Positions 46,762-55,011 of a DNA stretch of 64,000 nucleotides are shown one piece after another. The DNA is from LMUY01 sp964235495. GTDB lineage: Bacteria; Pseudomonadota; Alphaproteobacteria; Acetobacterales; Acetobacteraceae. Position 1 is the stretch's first letter. The number at the start of each line of letters is the position of its first letter. The translations under genes and the position numbers were made by a program. The stretch spans positions 52,535-116,534 of the forward strand of contig CAXSAX010000005.1 in the NCBI GenBank assembly GCA_964235495.1, given 5' to 3'. The notes below the pieces were generated by a model. That model made no database searches. It was not told the DNA's origin and saw nothing but the letters and a program-made list of their open reading frames with translations.

Positions 46762-47624
46762 CGCCGATGGACGCGGGCCAAGGCGGCGCGGCGGGCGAGG
46801 ACTCCGCCCACCTCAGCAAGGGCGGCCGCAAGCAGGCGGGCGAGAGCATGCCGCTCAGCCCGCTGGTAATCCACGAGGTGATCCGCGAGCAGGGCCTGGC
46901 GGAGGTCAGCCGCTCGTTCAGCGGCCTGGCGTTCTCCGGCCTCGCGGCGGGGCTGTCGATCGGGTTCTCCTTCCTGATCCAGGCGGCGTTGCAGGCGGGG
47001 CTGCCGGATGCGCCCTGGCGTCCGTTGGTCGCCTGCTTCGGCTACACCTTCGGCTTCCTGATCGTGGTGCTCGGGCAGCAGCAGCTGTTCACCGAAACCA
47101 CGCTGACCGCCGTGCTGCCGGCGCTGACGGAGCGCACGCTGGCCATGGTCGGGCAGATGCTGCGCGTGTGGGGCATCGTGCTGGTCGCCAACCTGATCGG
47201 CACGGTTCTGCTGGGAGCCTTGCTGGCGCGGTCTGAGGTGATGCCGGCCGACATGACCGCTGCCATGGACGACCTCGCCAGCCACGCCTTCCAGGCCTCC
47301 TTCGGCCACGGCGTGCTGATGGCCGCCTTTGCCGGCTGGCTGATCGGGCTGATGGTGTGGCTGCTGCCGCCGTCGCGCTCGGCCAAGCCGCTGATCATCA
47401 TCCTGCTGACCTACGCGATCTCTCTCTGCCATTTTCCGCACGTGATCGCCGGCTCGGTGGAGGCGGCCTACGCCGTCATGGCCGGGCATGCCACGCTCGG
47501 CGCCTACCTGGGCCAGTTCCTGGCGCCGACGCTGCTGGGCAACGTGCTCGGCGGTACGCTGCTGGCCGCCCTGCTCAACCATGCCCCGATTGCCGGCGAG
47601 CTGGATGGGGAGGGGGACGCTTAG
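46758..47624 (+). CDS. Formate/nitrite transporter (FNT) family channel, YfdC-like
   Basis: About 288 residues, with a polar N-terminal tail of about 45 residues and six hydrophobic segments. FSGLAAGLSIGFSF and the central GNVLGGTLLAAL resemble FNT helices; CHFPHVIAGSVEAAY carries the His of the pore region. The YfdC-like branch has no settled substrate. GTG 46758 overlaps the previous stop; ATG 46767 is an alternative. Confidence 0.85.
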   Translation: MTPMDAGQGGAAGEDSAHLSKGGRKQAGESMPLSPLVIHEVIREQGLAEVSRSFSGLAFSGLAAGLSIGFSFLIQAALQAGLPDAPWRPLVACFGYTFGFLIVVLGQQQLFTETTLTAVLPALTERTLAMVGQMLRVWGIVLVANLIGTVLLGALLARSEVMPADMTAAMDDLASHAFQASFGHGVLMAAFAGWLIGLMVWLLPPSRSAKPLIIILLTYAISLCHFPHVIAGSVEAAYAVMAGHATLGAYLGQFLAPTLLGNVLGGTLLAALLNHAPIAGELDGEGDA

Positions 47625-47693
47625 CCGCGGCGGCGGATGGCCGGGCTGCGTTTCACGGAAGAAAACCTTGCCGGCCCGTGCTAGGCTGCCCGC

Positions 47694-48269
47694 ATGAACG
47701 TTACCCTGCGCCGCTCCATGAGCATGACGGAGTTCCTCGACTGGGAGGAGCGCCAGGAGCTGCGCTACGAGTTCGACGGCATCCGCCCAGAAGCGATGAC
47801 CGGCGGCACCTTCGAGCACGACGCGATCCAGATGGCGCTTGCCCGCGCGCTCGGAAACCGTCTTGACGGCAAACCATGCCGGGCACACGGCAGCAATCTC
47901 AAGATCGAGGTCATGGGAAGCATTCGCTATCCCGACGCTTACGTGACCTGCGGGCCGATTAGGCGCGGCAGCACCGTTACTGCCGATCCCGTGGTGATCT
48001 TCGAAGTCCTGAGCAAGAGCACAGCCGCCAAGGACCGGGGCGTCAAGAACAGGGAGTACTCCTCCAGCGCCTCCGTGCGGCGCTACGTCATGCTGGAGCA
48101 GGTCGAGATCGGCGGGACCATGTTCGAGCACACGGGCGACGATTGGGTCGGCCATCTTCTGACGGCAGGCTCCGTGATCGCCATGCCCGAAATCGGCATC
48201 GAGTTGCCGCTCGCAGAACTCTATGGCGGGCTCGACCTGGCAAGCCCGCCAGAGGACGAGACAGCCTGA
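47694..48269 (+). CDS. Uma2 family (PD-(D/E)xK-like) endonuclease-fold protein
   Basis: 191 residues. MSMTEFLDWEERQELRYEFDG is the Uma2 start; the nuclease acids lie in RYPDAYV (Asp) and VIFEVLS (Glu), followed by KDRGVKNREYSS. The role of the family is unsettled. GC (about 56 % in the centre) is lower than in surrounding genes, which suggests acquisition. It stands alone between the FNT channel and cysK. Confidence 0.85.
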   Translation: MNVTLRRSMSMTEFLDWEERQELRYEFDGIRPEAMTGGTFEHDAIQMALARALGNRLDGKPCRAHGSNLKIEVMGSIRYPDAYVTCGPIRRGSTVTADPVVIFEVLSKSTAAKDRGVKNREYSSSASVRRYVMLEQVEIGGTMFEHTGDDWVGHLLTAGSVIAMPEIGIELPLAELYGGLDLASPPEDETA

Positions 48270-48317
48270 CAACGGGGCGGCCGGGGGGGCGCCAGGCCTG
48301 TCCCCGCCTCGCCAGGA

Positions 48318-49343
48318 TCAGCCCGCCAGCCACTCCGGCACCGGCAGGCCCTTGCCGCGCAGAAAGGCCGGGTTGAACAGCTTGGACTGGTAGCGCGCGC
48401 CGCTGTCGCACAGGATGGTCACCACCGTGTGGCCCGGCCCCATGGCGCGCGCCACCTGGATGGCCGCGGCCACGTTCAGCCCGGCCGACCCGCCGACCGA
48501 CAGGCCCTCGTGCTGCAGCAGGTCGAACACCTGGTCCAGCGCCTGCGCGTCCGTCACCCGCACAGCGTCGTCGATCGTCACCCCCGCCAGGTTGGCGGTG
48601 ACGCGGGACTGGCCGATGCCCTCGGTGACCGAGCTGCCCTGCACGGACAGGTCGCCGGTCTTGACCCAGCCGTACAGCCCGCTGCCCTCCGGGTCCGCCA
48701 GCACGATGCGGATGCCGGGCCGCCGCGCCTTCAGCGCCAGGGACACCCCGCCCAGCGTGCCGCCGGTGCCGCAGGCGCAGGTGAAGGCATCCACGGCGCC
48801 GTCGGTTTGCTGCCAAATCTCGGCCCCCGTGGTGGCGCGGTGGCCCTCGCGGTTGGCCAGGTTGTCGAACTGGTTGGCCCAGACCGCGCCCAGCTCGCGC
48901 GCCAGCCGCTCGGAGGTGCGCACGTAGTTGCCGGGGTCGGAGTACGGCTTGGCAGGCACCAGGCGCAGGTCAGCGCCGATCATGCGGAGGAAGTCGATCT
49001 TCTCCTGGCTTTGCGTCTGCGGCATCACGATCACGCTGCGGTAGCCGCGGGCATGCGCCACCAGCGTCAGCCCGATGCCGGTGTTGCCCGCCGTGCCCTC
49101 CACCACCGTGCCGCCGGGCCGCAGCAGGCCGCGCGCCTCGGCGTCCTCGATGATCGACAGCGCGGTGCGGTCCTTCACCGAGCCGCCGGGGTTCATGAAC
49201 TCCGCCTTGCCCAGGATGGTGCAGCCGGTCAGCTCCGAGGCCCGGCGCAGATGGATCAGCGGCGTATGTCCGATGGCGGCGCTCACGCCGTCAAGCGGCG
49301 CGCTGCGGCGCAGGTCGGGCAGCGCAATTGTGCTTTGCATCAT
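48318..49343 (-). CDS. cysK: Cysteine synthase A (O-acetylserine sulfhydrylase)
   Basis: PLP enzyme making cysteine from O-acetylserine and sulfide. It has 341 residues. The PLP Lys lies in GGSVKDRTAL (about residue 56), the Asn loop in EGTAGNTGIGL and the phosphate loop in CGTGGTLGG. The C-terminal part is slightly longer than classic CysK. It is divergent from a rhodanese gene, which suits sulfur metabolism. Confidence 0.94.
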   Translation of the reverse strand: MMQSTIALPDLRRSAPLDGVSAAIGHTPLIHLRRASELTGCTILGKAEFMNPGGSVKDRTALSIIEDAEARGLLRPGGTVVEGTAGNTGIGLTLVAHARGYRSVIVMPQTQSQEKIDFLRMIGADLRLVPAKPYSDPGNYVRTSERLARELGAVWANQFDNLANREGHRATTGAEIWQQTDGAVDAFTCACGTGGTLGGVSLALKARRPGIRIVLADPEGSGLYGWVKTGDLSVQGSSVTEGIGQSRVTANLAGVTIDDAVRVTDAQALDQVFDLLQHEGLSVGGSAGLNVAAAIQVARAMGPGHTVVTILCDSGARYQSKLFNPAFLRGKGLPVPEWLAG

Positions 49344-49381
49344 GCTGGGGCACCTTCGGCGGATCTGTAGGGAGACACCAG

Positions 49382-49792
49382 ATGGTGGAGAACGTGGCGT
49401 CGAAACAGGTGTGGGACGCGCTGGTCAGCCATCCCCGCGCGCAGCTGGTGGACGTGCGGACGGACATCGAGTGGAACGGCGTCGGCGTGCCGGACCTGGC
49501 GGCGGCGGGCAAGCAGCCGGCGATGATCTCCTGGCAGGTGGCGCCTTCCATGCGGGTCAACGAGAGCTTCGTGGACGAGATGCGCGCCGCCGGGCTGACG
49601 CCGGAGGACCACATCTACTTCCTGTGCCGCAGCGGCGTGCGCTCGGTGGCCGCGGCGCAGCTGGCGCAAGCCGCCGGGTTCCCGCACGCCTACAACATCG
49701 CGGACGGGTTCGAGGGCCCGCCGGACGGCAGCGGCCAGCGCGGCAAGGTCGCAGGGTGGCAGGCCGAGCAGCTGCCGTGGACGCGGGGCTGA
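49382..49792 (+). CDS. Rhodanese-like sulfurtransferase
   Basis: 136 residues, single rhodanese domain. The active loop CRSGVRS holds the catalytic Cys near residue 83; LVDVRTDIEWNGVG is the preceding signature. The start ATG 49382 follows AGGGAGA. It is divergent from cysK with 38 bp between starts, so the two share a regulatory gap and are probably both in sulfur handling. Confidence 0.9.
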   Translation: MVENVASKQVWDALVSHPRAQLVDVRTDIEWNGVGVPDLAAAGKQPAMISWQVAPSMRVNESFVDEMRAAGLTPEDHIYFLCRSGVRSVAAAQLAQAAGFPHAYNIADGFEGPPDGSGQRGKVAGWQAEQLPWTRG

Positions 49793-49819
49793 ACCCGGCG
49801 GTCGGCCGGCGGCCCCGGG

Positions 49820-49938
49820 GTGAGGCTCCGGAAACGCATGGACCGGTGGAGGGTGAGGCGCTGCCGTGTGGCCACCTGATCCCGGAGGAGCGGCCCGACC
49901 TCGTCATCTCTCAGTTCTGCCGCTTCTTCGCGGCGTGA
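49820..49938 (+). pseudogene. Relic of an alpha/beta-hydrolase C-terminus
   Basis: In one frame the stretch just after the rhodanese gene ends in GEALPCGHLIPEERPDLVIS then QFCRFF and a stop. This is the usual C-terminal end of haloacetate-dehalogenase-type hydrolases, with the catalytic His in CGH. No fold upstream of it remains in this frame, since the rhodanese gene occupies that place. It looks like the leftover of a deleted gene. Confidence 0.45.
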
Positions 49939-49995
49939 GCCTCGGCGGCTAGCCGGGCCTGCCCGGACGCCTCGACACGTCGTCGAACGCTGCCG

Positions 49996-50856
49996 TCAAG
50001 AGTCGTACTGGACCCGCAGCACCACGAACCACGGATACCGCGCGTCCACCACCCCCGCCACCGGGTCGGCCAGCGTGCCGGCGGGGGTGGTCGGGATGTG
50101 CTTCTCCGTCACCGTGTCGTCCACGTTGCCGCCGACCACCGTGAGCTGGCCCGGCGCCGCTGCCACCACGAAGTCGCAATGGCCGGGGAAGGAGCCGGTC
50201 GGCAGGTCGTCGTAGGTCAGCGCGCGGCTGCTGCTGCGGCCGAGGCAGATCAGGTCGCCGGGCTGCGGCGCGTAGCGGTCGATGCGCTCCGCCGTCACCA
50301 CCAGCGGGCCGCCGCCGGCGTCAGCCTGCGCCTTGGCGGCGTTGATGTAGTCGGCATGGGCGGCGCCGTACGGGAAGCGGTCTCCCGCGCCGGCCACGCG
50401 CATGATGTAGGAGATGAACGCCGCCGACCACGCGTAATGCCCGTCCTGCCCCGCCCCGAACACGCGGCCGTTCGAATCGTGCTTGCCAGTCCAGTAGGCG
50501 AACGCCGAGCCGCCGTCCTGGCTGGTCCACCAGTACTCGCCCACCCGCTGCCACAGGCCGGGGTAGCGCTCCGGCTTCTCGTCCGCGGAGCGCGGCGGCC
50601 GGGTGCCCGGCGGGTCGTCGTCCACGGCGGAGCCCCACAGCCGCCACTCGCGCAACGCCACCCCCACGGCGTCCGCCCGGGTGAACGGCGCGTAGCCGCC
50701 CCGGGTGAACGGCGGCGCCTGGCCGAACCCGGCCACAGCCCCCGCCGGCGCACCGGCCCCTGCCGACACGGGCTGCACGGCGGGGCCGGGGCGGGGGTTG
50801 GAGCAGGCAGTAAGGGCCGCCAGCAGCAGGGCGGGAGCCAGGCGGAAGGGCGGCAA
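49996..50856 (-). CDS. DUF2272 domain lipoprotein
   Basis: 286 residues. A signal stretch ends in the lipobox LTAC (about residue 18). The DUF2272 region has WTSQDGGSAFAYWTGKHD, HYAWSAAFISYIMRVAGAG and CDFVVAAAPGQLTVVGGNVDDTVT, a CHAP/NlpC-like layout with Cys and His that hints at peptidoglycan hydrolase activity. Activity is not established. It follows mtnA by one base. Confidence 0.85.
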   Translation of the reverse strand: MPPFRLAPALLLAALTACSNPRPGPAVQPVSAGAGAPAGAVAGFGQAPPFTRGGYAPFTRADAVGVALREWRLWGSAVDDDPPGTRPPRSADEKPERYPGLWQRVGEYWWTSQDGGSAFAYWTGKHDSNGRVFGAGQDGHYAWSAAFISYIMRVAGAGDRFPYGAAHADYINAAKAQADAGGGPLVVTAERIDRYAPQPGDLICLGRSSSRALTYDDLPTGSFPGHCDFVVAAAPGQLTVVGGNVDDTVTEKHIPTTPAGTLADPVAGVVDARYPWFVVLRVQYDS

Positions 50857-50857
50857 C

Positions 50858-51946
50858 TCAGGCGCGTTCGGGGAACAGCGCGGCCAGGCCGGCGGCGGAG
50901 GCGGCGCAGCGCCCGCGCTCGGTCACGATCCCCGTCACCAGCCGCGCCGGCGTCACGTCGAAGGCCGGGTTGGCGGCGGGGCTGCCGCCGGGGGCGGTCC
51001 GCACCGTCACGACGGTGCCGTCCATCCCGCGCCCGGTGACGGTGGTGACCTCGCTCGCGTCGCGCTGCTCGATCTCGATCTCGCCCAAGCCGTCGCTCAC
51101 CGCCCAGTCGATTGTGGTGGAGGGGCAGGCGACCCAGAACGGCACGGCGTTGTCCTGCGCCGCCAAGGCCTTCAGGTAGGTGCCGATCTTGTTCGCCACG
51201 TCCCCGGTGCGCGTCACCCGGTCGGTGCCGACGATCACCAGGTCCACCTCGCCGCGCTGCATCAGGTGCCCCCCGGCATTGTCGGCGATGACGGTGTGCG
51301 GCACGCCGTGGCGGCCCAGCTCCCAGGCGGTGAGGGCGCCCTGGTTGCGCGGCCGGGTCTCGTCCACCCACACCTCCAGCGGCACCCCGTCCTCCCAGGC
51401 GGCATAGACGGGGGCGAGCGCCGTGCCCCAATCGACCGTGGCTAGCCAGCCGGCGTTGCAGTGCGTCAGCACCCGGGCGGGCCGCCCGGTGCGCTCGTGC
51501 GCGTCGCGGATCAGCCCGGCGCCGTGCTCGCCGATGGCGCGGTTCTGCGCCACGTCCTCCTCGGCGATCAGCCCGGCCTCCTCGTACGCCACCCGCACCC
51601 GCTCGGTGAAGCCAGTGTTGCGCAGCCGGGTCAGCATCCGCTCGGTGGCCCAGCGCAGGTTCACCGCGGTCGGGCGCTGCGCGTTCAGGTGGGCGGCGGC
51701 CCGCTCCATCGCCTCGCTGCCGGCATCCGCCCGCACCGCCAGCGCCAGGCCGTAGGCCGCCACCGCCCCGATCAGCGGCGCGCCGCGCACCTGCATGGTG
51801 CGGATGGCATGCGCCGCCTCCGCCACCGTGGTCAGCCGCAGGAACTCGAGCGACCAGGGCAGCTTGGTCTGGTCGATGATGCGCACCGACCAGCCATCCG
51901 ACGGCTCCAGCCAGACGCAGCGGTACGGCGTGCCGTCGATCTTCAC
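50858..51946 (-). CDS. mtnA: S-methyl-5-thioribose-1-phosphate isomerase
   Basis: Methionine-salvage isomerase related to eIF2B. It has 362 residues. Family motifs are RGAPLIGAVAAYGLALA, THCNAGWLAT (catalytic Cys) and VGTDRVTRTGDVANKIGTY (catalytic Asp). The start is GTG 51946, one base after the UPF0262 stop. No other mtn gene is present in the window, so the rest of the salvage route must be elsewhere. Confidence 0.95.
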   Translation of the reverse strand: MKIDGTPYRCVWLEPSDGWSVRIIDQTKLPWSLEFLRLTTVAEAAHAIRTMQVRGAPLIGAVAAYGLALAVRADAGSEAMERAAAHLNAQRPTAVNLRWATERMLTRLRNTGFTERVRVAYEEAGLIAEEDVAQNRAIGEHGAGLIRDAHERTGRPARVLTHCNAGWLATVDWGTALAPVYAAWEDGVPLEVWVDETRPRNQGALTAWELGRHGVPHTVIADNAGGHLMQRGEVDLVIVGTDRVTRTGDVANKIGTYLKALAAQDNAVPFWVACPSTTIDWAVSDGLGEIEIEQRDASEVTTVTGRGMDGTVVTVRTAPGGSPAANPAFDVTPARLVTGIVTERGRCAASAAGLAALFPERA

Positions 51947-51947
51947 G

Positions 51948-52457
51948 TCATATCCTTTGGTGCAGCACGCAGACGAGGGTGAACAGCCGGCGCGCGGTGG
52001 CGAAGTCGATGGCGGCCTTGCCGTCCAGCCGCTCCGTCAGCAGCGCGGCGCCCTCGTTGTGCAGGCCGCGGCGGCCCATGTCGATCGCCTGGATGCGTTC
52101 GGCCCGGCCTTCCTCCACCGCCATCGCGTGGCTGTCCAGCAGCATCTGGTAATCCTTGATGAGGCTGCGGAACGGCCCCAGCGCAAGCACCACCGCTTGC
52201 AGCGCCGTGTCGTCCGCCGCGCGCACGTCGAACACCAGCCGACCCTCCTGCACGGACAGGTGCAGCACGTACGGCCCAGGGTGGCGCGGCAGGGCGAAGC
52301 GGCTGTCGATGGCCAGGTCTGCGGTGGCCTGCGCGCGGTCGGCTTCCTGCAGCGGGGAGAGCCGGGTCAGCGCCTCGCCGTCCAGCACCACGCGCTGGAT
52401 GTTGTCGGCGGGGCTGTCGCCCGGTCGGTCACAGGCGGCCGCGGTGGGCTCGCTCAC
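51948..52457 (-). CDS. UPF0262 family protein
   Basis: 169 residues of an alphaproteobacterial family with unknown function. The diagnostic run is HPGPYVLHLSVQEGRLVFDV, then IQAIDMGRRGLHNEGAALL and ATARRLFTLVCVLH at the end. The GTG start overlaps the DUF983 stop (GTGA), and mtnA begins one base after its stop, so all three are probably one transcript. Confidence 0.9.
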   Translation of the reverse strand: MSEPTAAACDRPGDSPADNIQRVVLDGEALTRLSPLQEADRAQATADLAIDSRFALPRHPGPYVLHLSVQEGRLVFDVRAADDTALQAVVLALGPFRSLIKDYQMLLDSHAMAVEEGRAERIQAIDMGRRGLHNEGAALLTERLDGKAAIDFATARRLFTLVCVLHQRI

Positions 52458-52879
52458 TCCTCGGCGGGCTTCATCAGGCCGAGCTTGAGCAGCAGCCCGA
52501 GCGTGGCGCCCTTGATGGGGCGCAGCAGCACGAGGGACAGGATGACGGTGGCGGGCAGCCAGATGGCGGCCTGCACCCAGAACGGCGGGTCGTATGCCTG
52601 GTAGGTGGCGAACATCGCCCCCACCACCACGTGCGCCACGATGAACACCGTGAAGTACGGCGGCGCGTCGTCCGCACGGACCTCGCCCAGCGGCGCGCCG
52701 CACGCGGCGCATTGCGGCGTTACCCGGAGATAGCCGATGAACGCATGGGTTTGTCCGCAGGCGGGGCACAGCCCGCGCGCGCCCCGCAGCAGCGCCACCG
52801 GCAGGGACGGCACGGGCCAAGGCGTCACCTGCGGCGAGCGGTCCGGCTGCCACCGGATCGGGGTGTTGCTGTCTGGCAT
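52454..52879 (-). CDS. DUF983 family membrane protein
   Basis: 141 residues. ATG 52879 is preferred over 52909. Two Cys pairs (CPACG and CAACG) form a zinc-ribbon-like start, followed by two membrane segments (VFIVAHVVVGAMFATY and AAIWLPATVILSLVLL). DUF983 proteins are often near cytochrome oxidase assembly genes, but none is here. An 11-bp tandem repeat lies just upstream. Confidence 0.9.
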   Translation of the reverse strand: MPDSNTPIRWQPDRSPQVTPWPVPSLPVALLRGARGLCPACGQTHAFIGYLRVTPQCAACGAPLGEVRADDAPPYFTVFIVAHVVVGAMFATYQAYDPPFWVQAAIWLPATVILSLVLLRPIKGATLGLLLKLGLMKPAEE

Positions 52880-52924
52880 GGCGTGGTCCTCAGCTTCGGC
52901 GCGCAGCATACGCCACTCGGCCCC

Positions 52925-52967
52925 GGGGCGCGACGGGGGCGCGACGGGGGCGCGACGGGGGCGCGAA
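52925..52967. repeat. 11-bp tandem repeat, about 3.5 units
   Basis: Unit CGCGACGGGGG repeated in tandem, in the divergent gap between the DUF983 gene and the cupin gene. It lies in the expected promoter area of the DUF983-UPF0262-mtnA operon, so unit number could affect expression. Confidence 0.85.
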
Positions 52968-52998
52968 AGTATGTCGTGCCCTGGCGCGCACGATCAAG

Positions 52999-53316
52999 CT
53001 AGCGTGCCGCCCGCACCAGCACCACCTGCGCGCCGTGCTGCGACACCCCGCGATGCTCCTGCCCGCGACCGATCACCGTGCACTGGCCCGCCTGCAGCCG
53101 CACCGTGCGGTCGTGGTACTCCACGTCGAAGGCGCCGGACCACACGATCACCGTCTCTTCCGCCGCGTCGTGCCGGTGCCAGCCGCCGGTGCCGGAGAAG
53201 GCGAGCAGCCGGACGCTCTGCCCGGCCATCTGCACGGCGCTTTCGGGCGCCGCGTCCCGGGACAGGGCGGCGAAGGCCTCGGTGAAGTCGATCGTGTCCG
53301 GTGCGGCGCTCTGCAT
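52999..53316 (-). CDS. Small cupin-domain protein
   Basis: About 105 residues. ATG 53316 follows AGGAGA; the longer frame is not needed for the fold. The cupin pattern is WHRHDAAEETVIVWSG, then GQCTVIGRGQEHRG, giving the metal-binding His/Glu set. The ligand is unknown. It is divergent from prpD by 95 bp, so it may share control with the methylcitrate genes. Confidence 0.85.
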   Translation of the reverse strand: MQSAAPDTIDFTEAFAALSRDAAPESAVQMAGQSVRLLAFSGTGGWHRHDAAEETVIVWSGAFDVEYHDRTVRLQAGQCTVIGRGQEHRGVSQHGAQVVLVRAAR

Positions 53317-53411
53317 GGCGGTCTCCTGGTGTGGCAGCTTGCCCATGGCGCCAGCCGCTCCTACGAACCCATAGCGCCGATCAAGCCCGGATTCACAGGG
53401 AGACTCCCGCA

Positions 53412-54911
53412 ATGCTGAGCCACGACGTCCGCGTCCACCCCTCGAAGGACGTGCTCCGGCGCGAGGACCAGCTGGCGTGGAAGATCGCCGCCGTCGCCGC
53501 CGACACGGTGCGGATACAGCCGGAGGTGGCGGAGATGATCGCCAACCGCATCATCGACAACGCCGCCGTGGCCATCGCCTCGGTCAACCGCGCCGCCCCC
53601 ACCTCCGCCCGCGGCATGGCGCTCGGACACCCCAGGAAGGGCGGCGCCACCGTGTTCGGCGTGGCCTCCGCCAAGCGGTTCAGCCCGGAATGGGCCGCCT
53701 GGGCCAACGGCACGGCGGTACGCGAGCTGGACATGCACGACACCTTCCTCGCCGCCGACTACTCCCACCCCGGCGACAACATCCCGCCGATCCTGGCGGT
53801 GGCGCAGGCGATGGACCGCTCCGGCGCCGACCTGGTGCGCGGCCTGGCCACCGGCTACGAGATTCAGATCGACCTGGTGCGCGCCATGTGCCTGCACGAG
53901 CATAAGATCGACCACATCGCCCACCTCTGCCCGGCGCAGGCCGCCGGCCTCGGCACGCTGCTGGGCCTGAAGGCGGACGTGATCTACCAGGCGGTGCAGC
54001 AGGCGGTACACGTGAGCTTCACCACCCGGCAGTCCCGCAAGGGCGAGATCAGCAGCTGGAAGGCGTTCGCCCCCGCCCACGCCGGCAAGCTCGCCATCGA
54101 GGCGGTGGACCGGGCGATGCGCGGCGAGGGCGCCCCCAGCCCCGTGTACGAGGGCGAGGACAGCGTCATCGCCTGGCTGCTGGACGGCAAGGACGCCGCG
54201 TACGCCGTGACGCTGCCCGGCCCGAAGGAGCCGAAGCGCGCCATCCTGGACAGCTACACCAAGGAGCACTCCGCCGAGTACCAGAGCCAGGCGCTGATCG
54301 ACCTCGCCTTCCGCATGCGCCCCCACGTGGGCGACACGAGAAAGGTCGAGCGCATCGCCATCCACACCAGCCACCACACCCACTACGTCATCGGCACCGG
54401 CGCCAACGACCCGCAGAAGATGGACCCCAAGGCCAGCCGCGAGACGCTGGACCACTCGATCATGTACATCTTCGCCGTGGCGCTGCAGGACGGCGCCTGG
54501 CACCACGTGGACAGCTACGCCCCCAAGCGCGCCGCCCGCCGCGACACCGTCGAGCTGTGGCGCAAGATCGAGACCCACGAGGACCCGGCGTGGACCGAGC
54601 GCTACCACTCGCGCGACCCGAACCGGCTGGCGTTCGGCGCCCGCGTCGAAGTGGTGATGAAGGACGGCCGGGTGATCGAGGATGAGCTGGCGATCGCCAA
54701 CGCCCACCCGCTCGGCGCCACCCCGTGGGGGCGGGCGGACTACATCGGCAAGTTCAACGTCATGACGCAGGGGCTGCTGGCGCCCCGTGAGGCGGCGCGG
54801 TTCCTGGAGGCGGCGCAGGACGTGGCGAACCTGCCGGCGGGCGAGCTGCACCGGCTGAACGTCGCGGTGCCAAACGGCACGCTGCAGCAGGCAAACCCGG
54901 GCATCTTCTGA
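53412..54911 (+). CDS. prpD: 2-methylcitrate dehydratase (MmgE/PrpD family)
   Basis: 499 residues. Dehydrates 2-methylcitrate in propionyl-CoA catabolism. Family features are ELDMHDTFLAADYSHPGDNIPP, SRKGEISSWKAFAPAHAG and IAIHTSHHTHYVIGTGANDPQK. ATG 53412 follows GGGAG. prpC lies next downstream, which supports the PrpD assignment over other MmgE-type members. prpB is not in the window. Confidence 0.9.
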   Translation: MLSHDVRVHPSKDVLRREDQLAWKIAAVAADTVRIQPEVAEMIANRIIDNAAVAIASVNRAAPTSARGMALGHPRKGGATVFGVASAKRFSPEWAAWANGTAVRELDMHDTFLAADYSHPGDNIPPILAVAQAMDRSGADLVRGLATGYEIQIDLVRAMCLHEHKIDHIAHLCPAQAAGLGTLLGLKADVIYQAVQQAVHVSFTTRQSRKGEISSWKAFAPAHAGKLAIEAVDRAMRGEGAPSPVYEGEDSVIAWLLDGKDAAYAVTLPGPKEPKRAILDSYTKEHSAEYQSQALIDLAFRMRPHVGDTRKVERIAIHTSHHTHYVIGTGANDPQKMDPKASRETLDHSIMYIFAVALQDGAWHHVDSYAPKRAARRDTVELWRKIETHEDPAWTERYHSRDPNRLAFGARVEVVMKDGRVIEDELAIANAHPLGATPWGRADYIGKFNVMTQGLLAPREAARFLEAAQDVANLPAGELHRLNVAVPNGTLQQANPGIF

Positions 54912-54944
54912 GGGGCTCGGCCCTTCACGCCGGTTGACAGGTTT

Positions 54945-54988
54945 CCAAAGGACGACCGTCCTTTGGCGGGTCCAGGGCAGAGCCCTGG
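54945..54988. repeat. Intergenic palindrome pair (half cassette, copy C)
   Basis: CCAAAGGACG-AC-CGTCCTTTGG (54945-54966) and CCAGGGC-AGA-GCCCTGG (54972-54988), separated by CGGGT. Read on the minus strand this is the left half of cassettes A and B with the same loops. It lies between prpD and prpC. Confidence 0.8.
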
Positions 54989-55011
54989 CCTTACTTCAAG
55001 GGAGACAAGCA

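Noticed and set aside
50295..51431. 378-residue minus-strand frame overlapping DUF2272 and mtnA
   Set aside because: Wrong frame relative to two clearly recognised genes; Arg/Gly/Pro-rich shadow.
52925..52967. Possible CRISPR-like array
   Set aside because: Units are contiguous 11-mers without spacers and no cas genes exist in the window.
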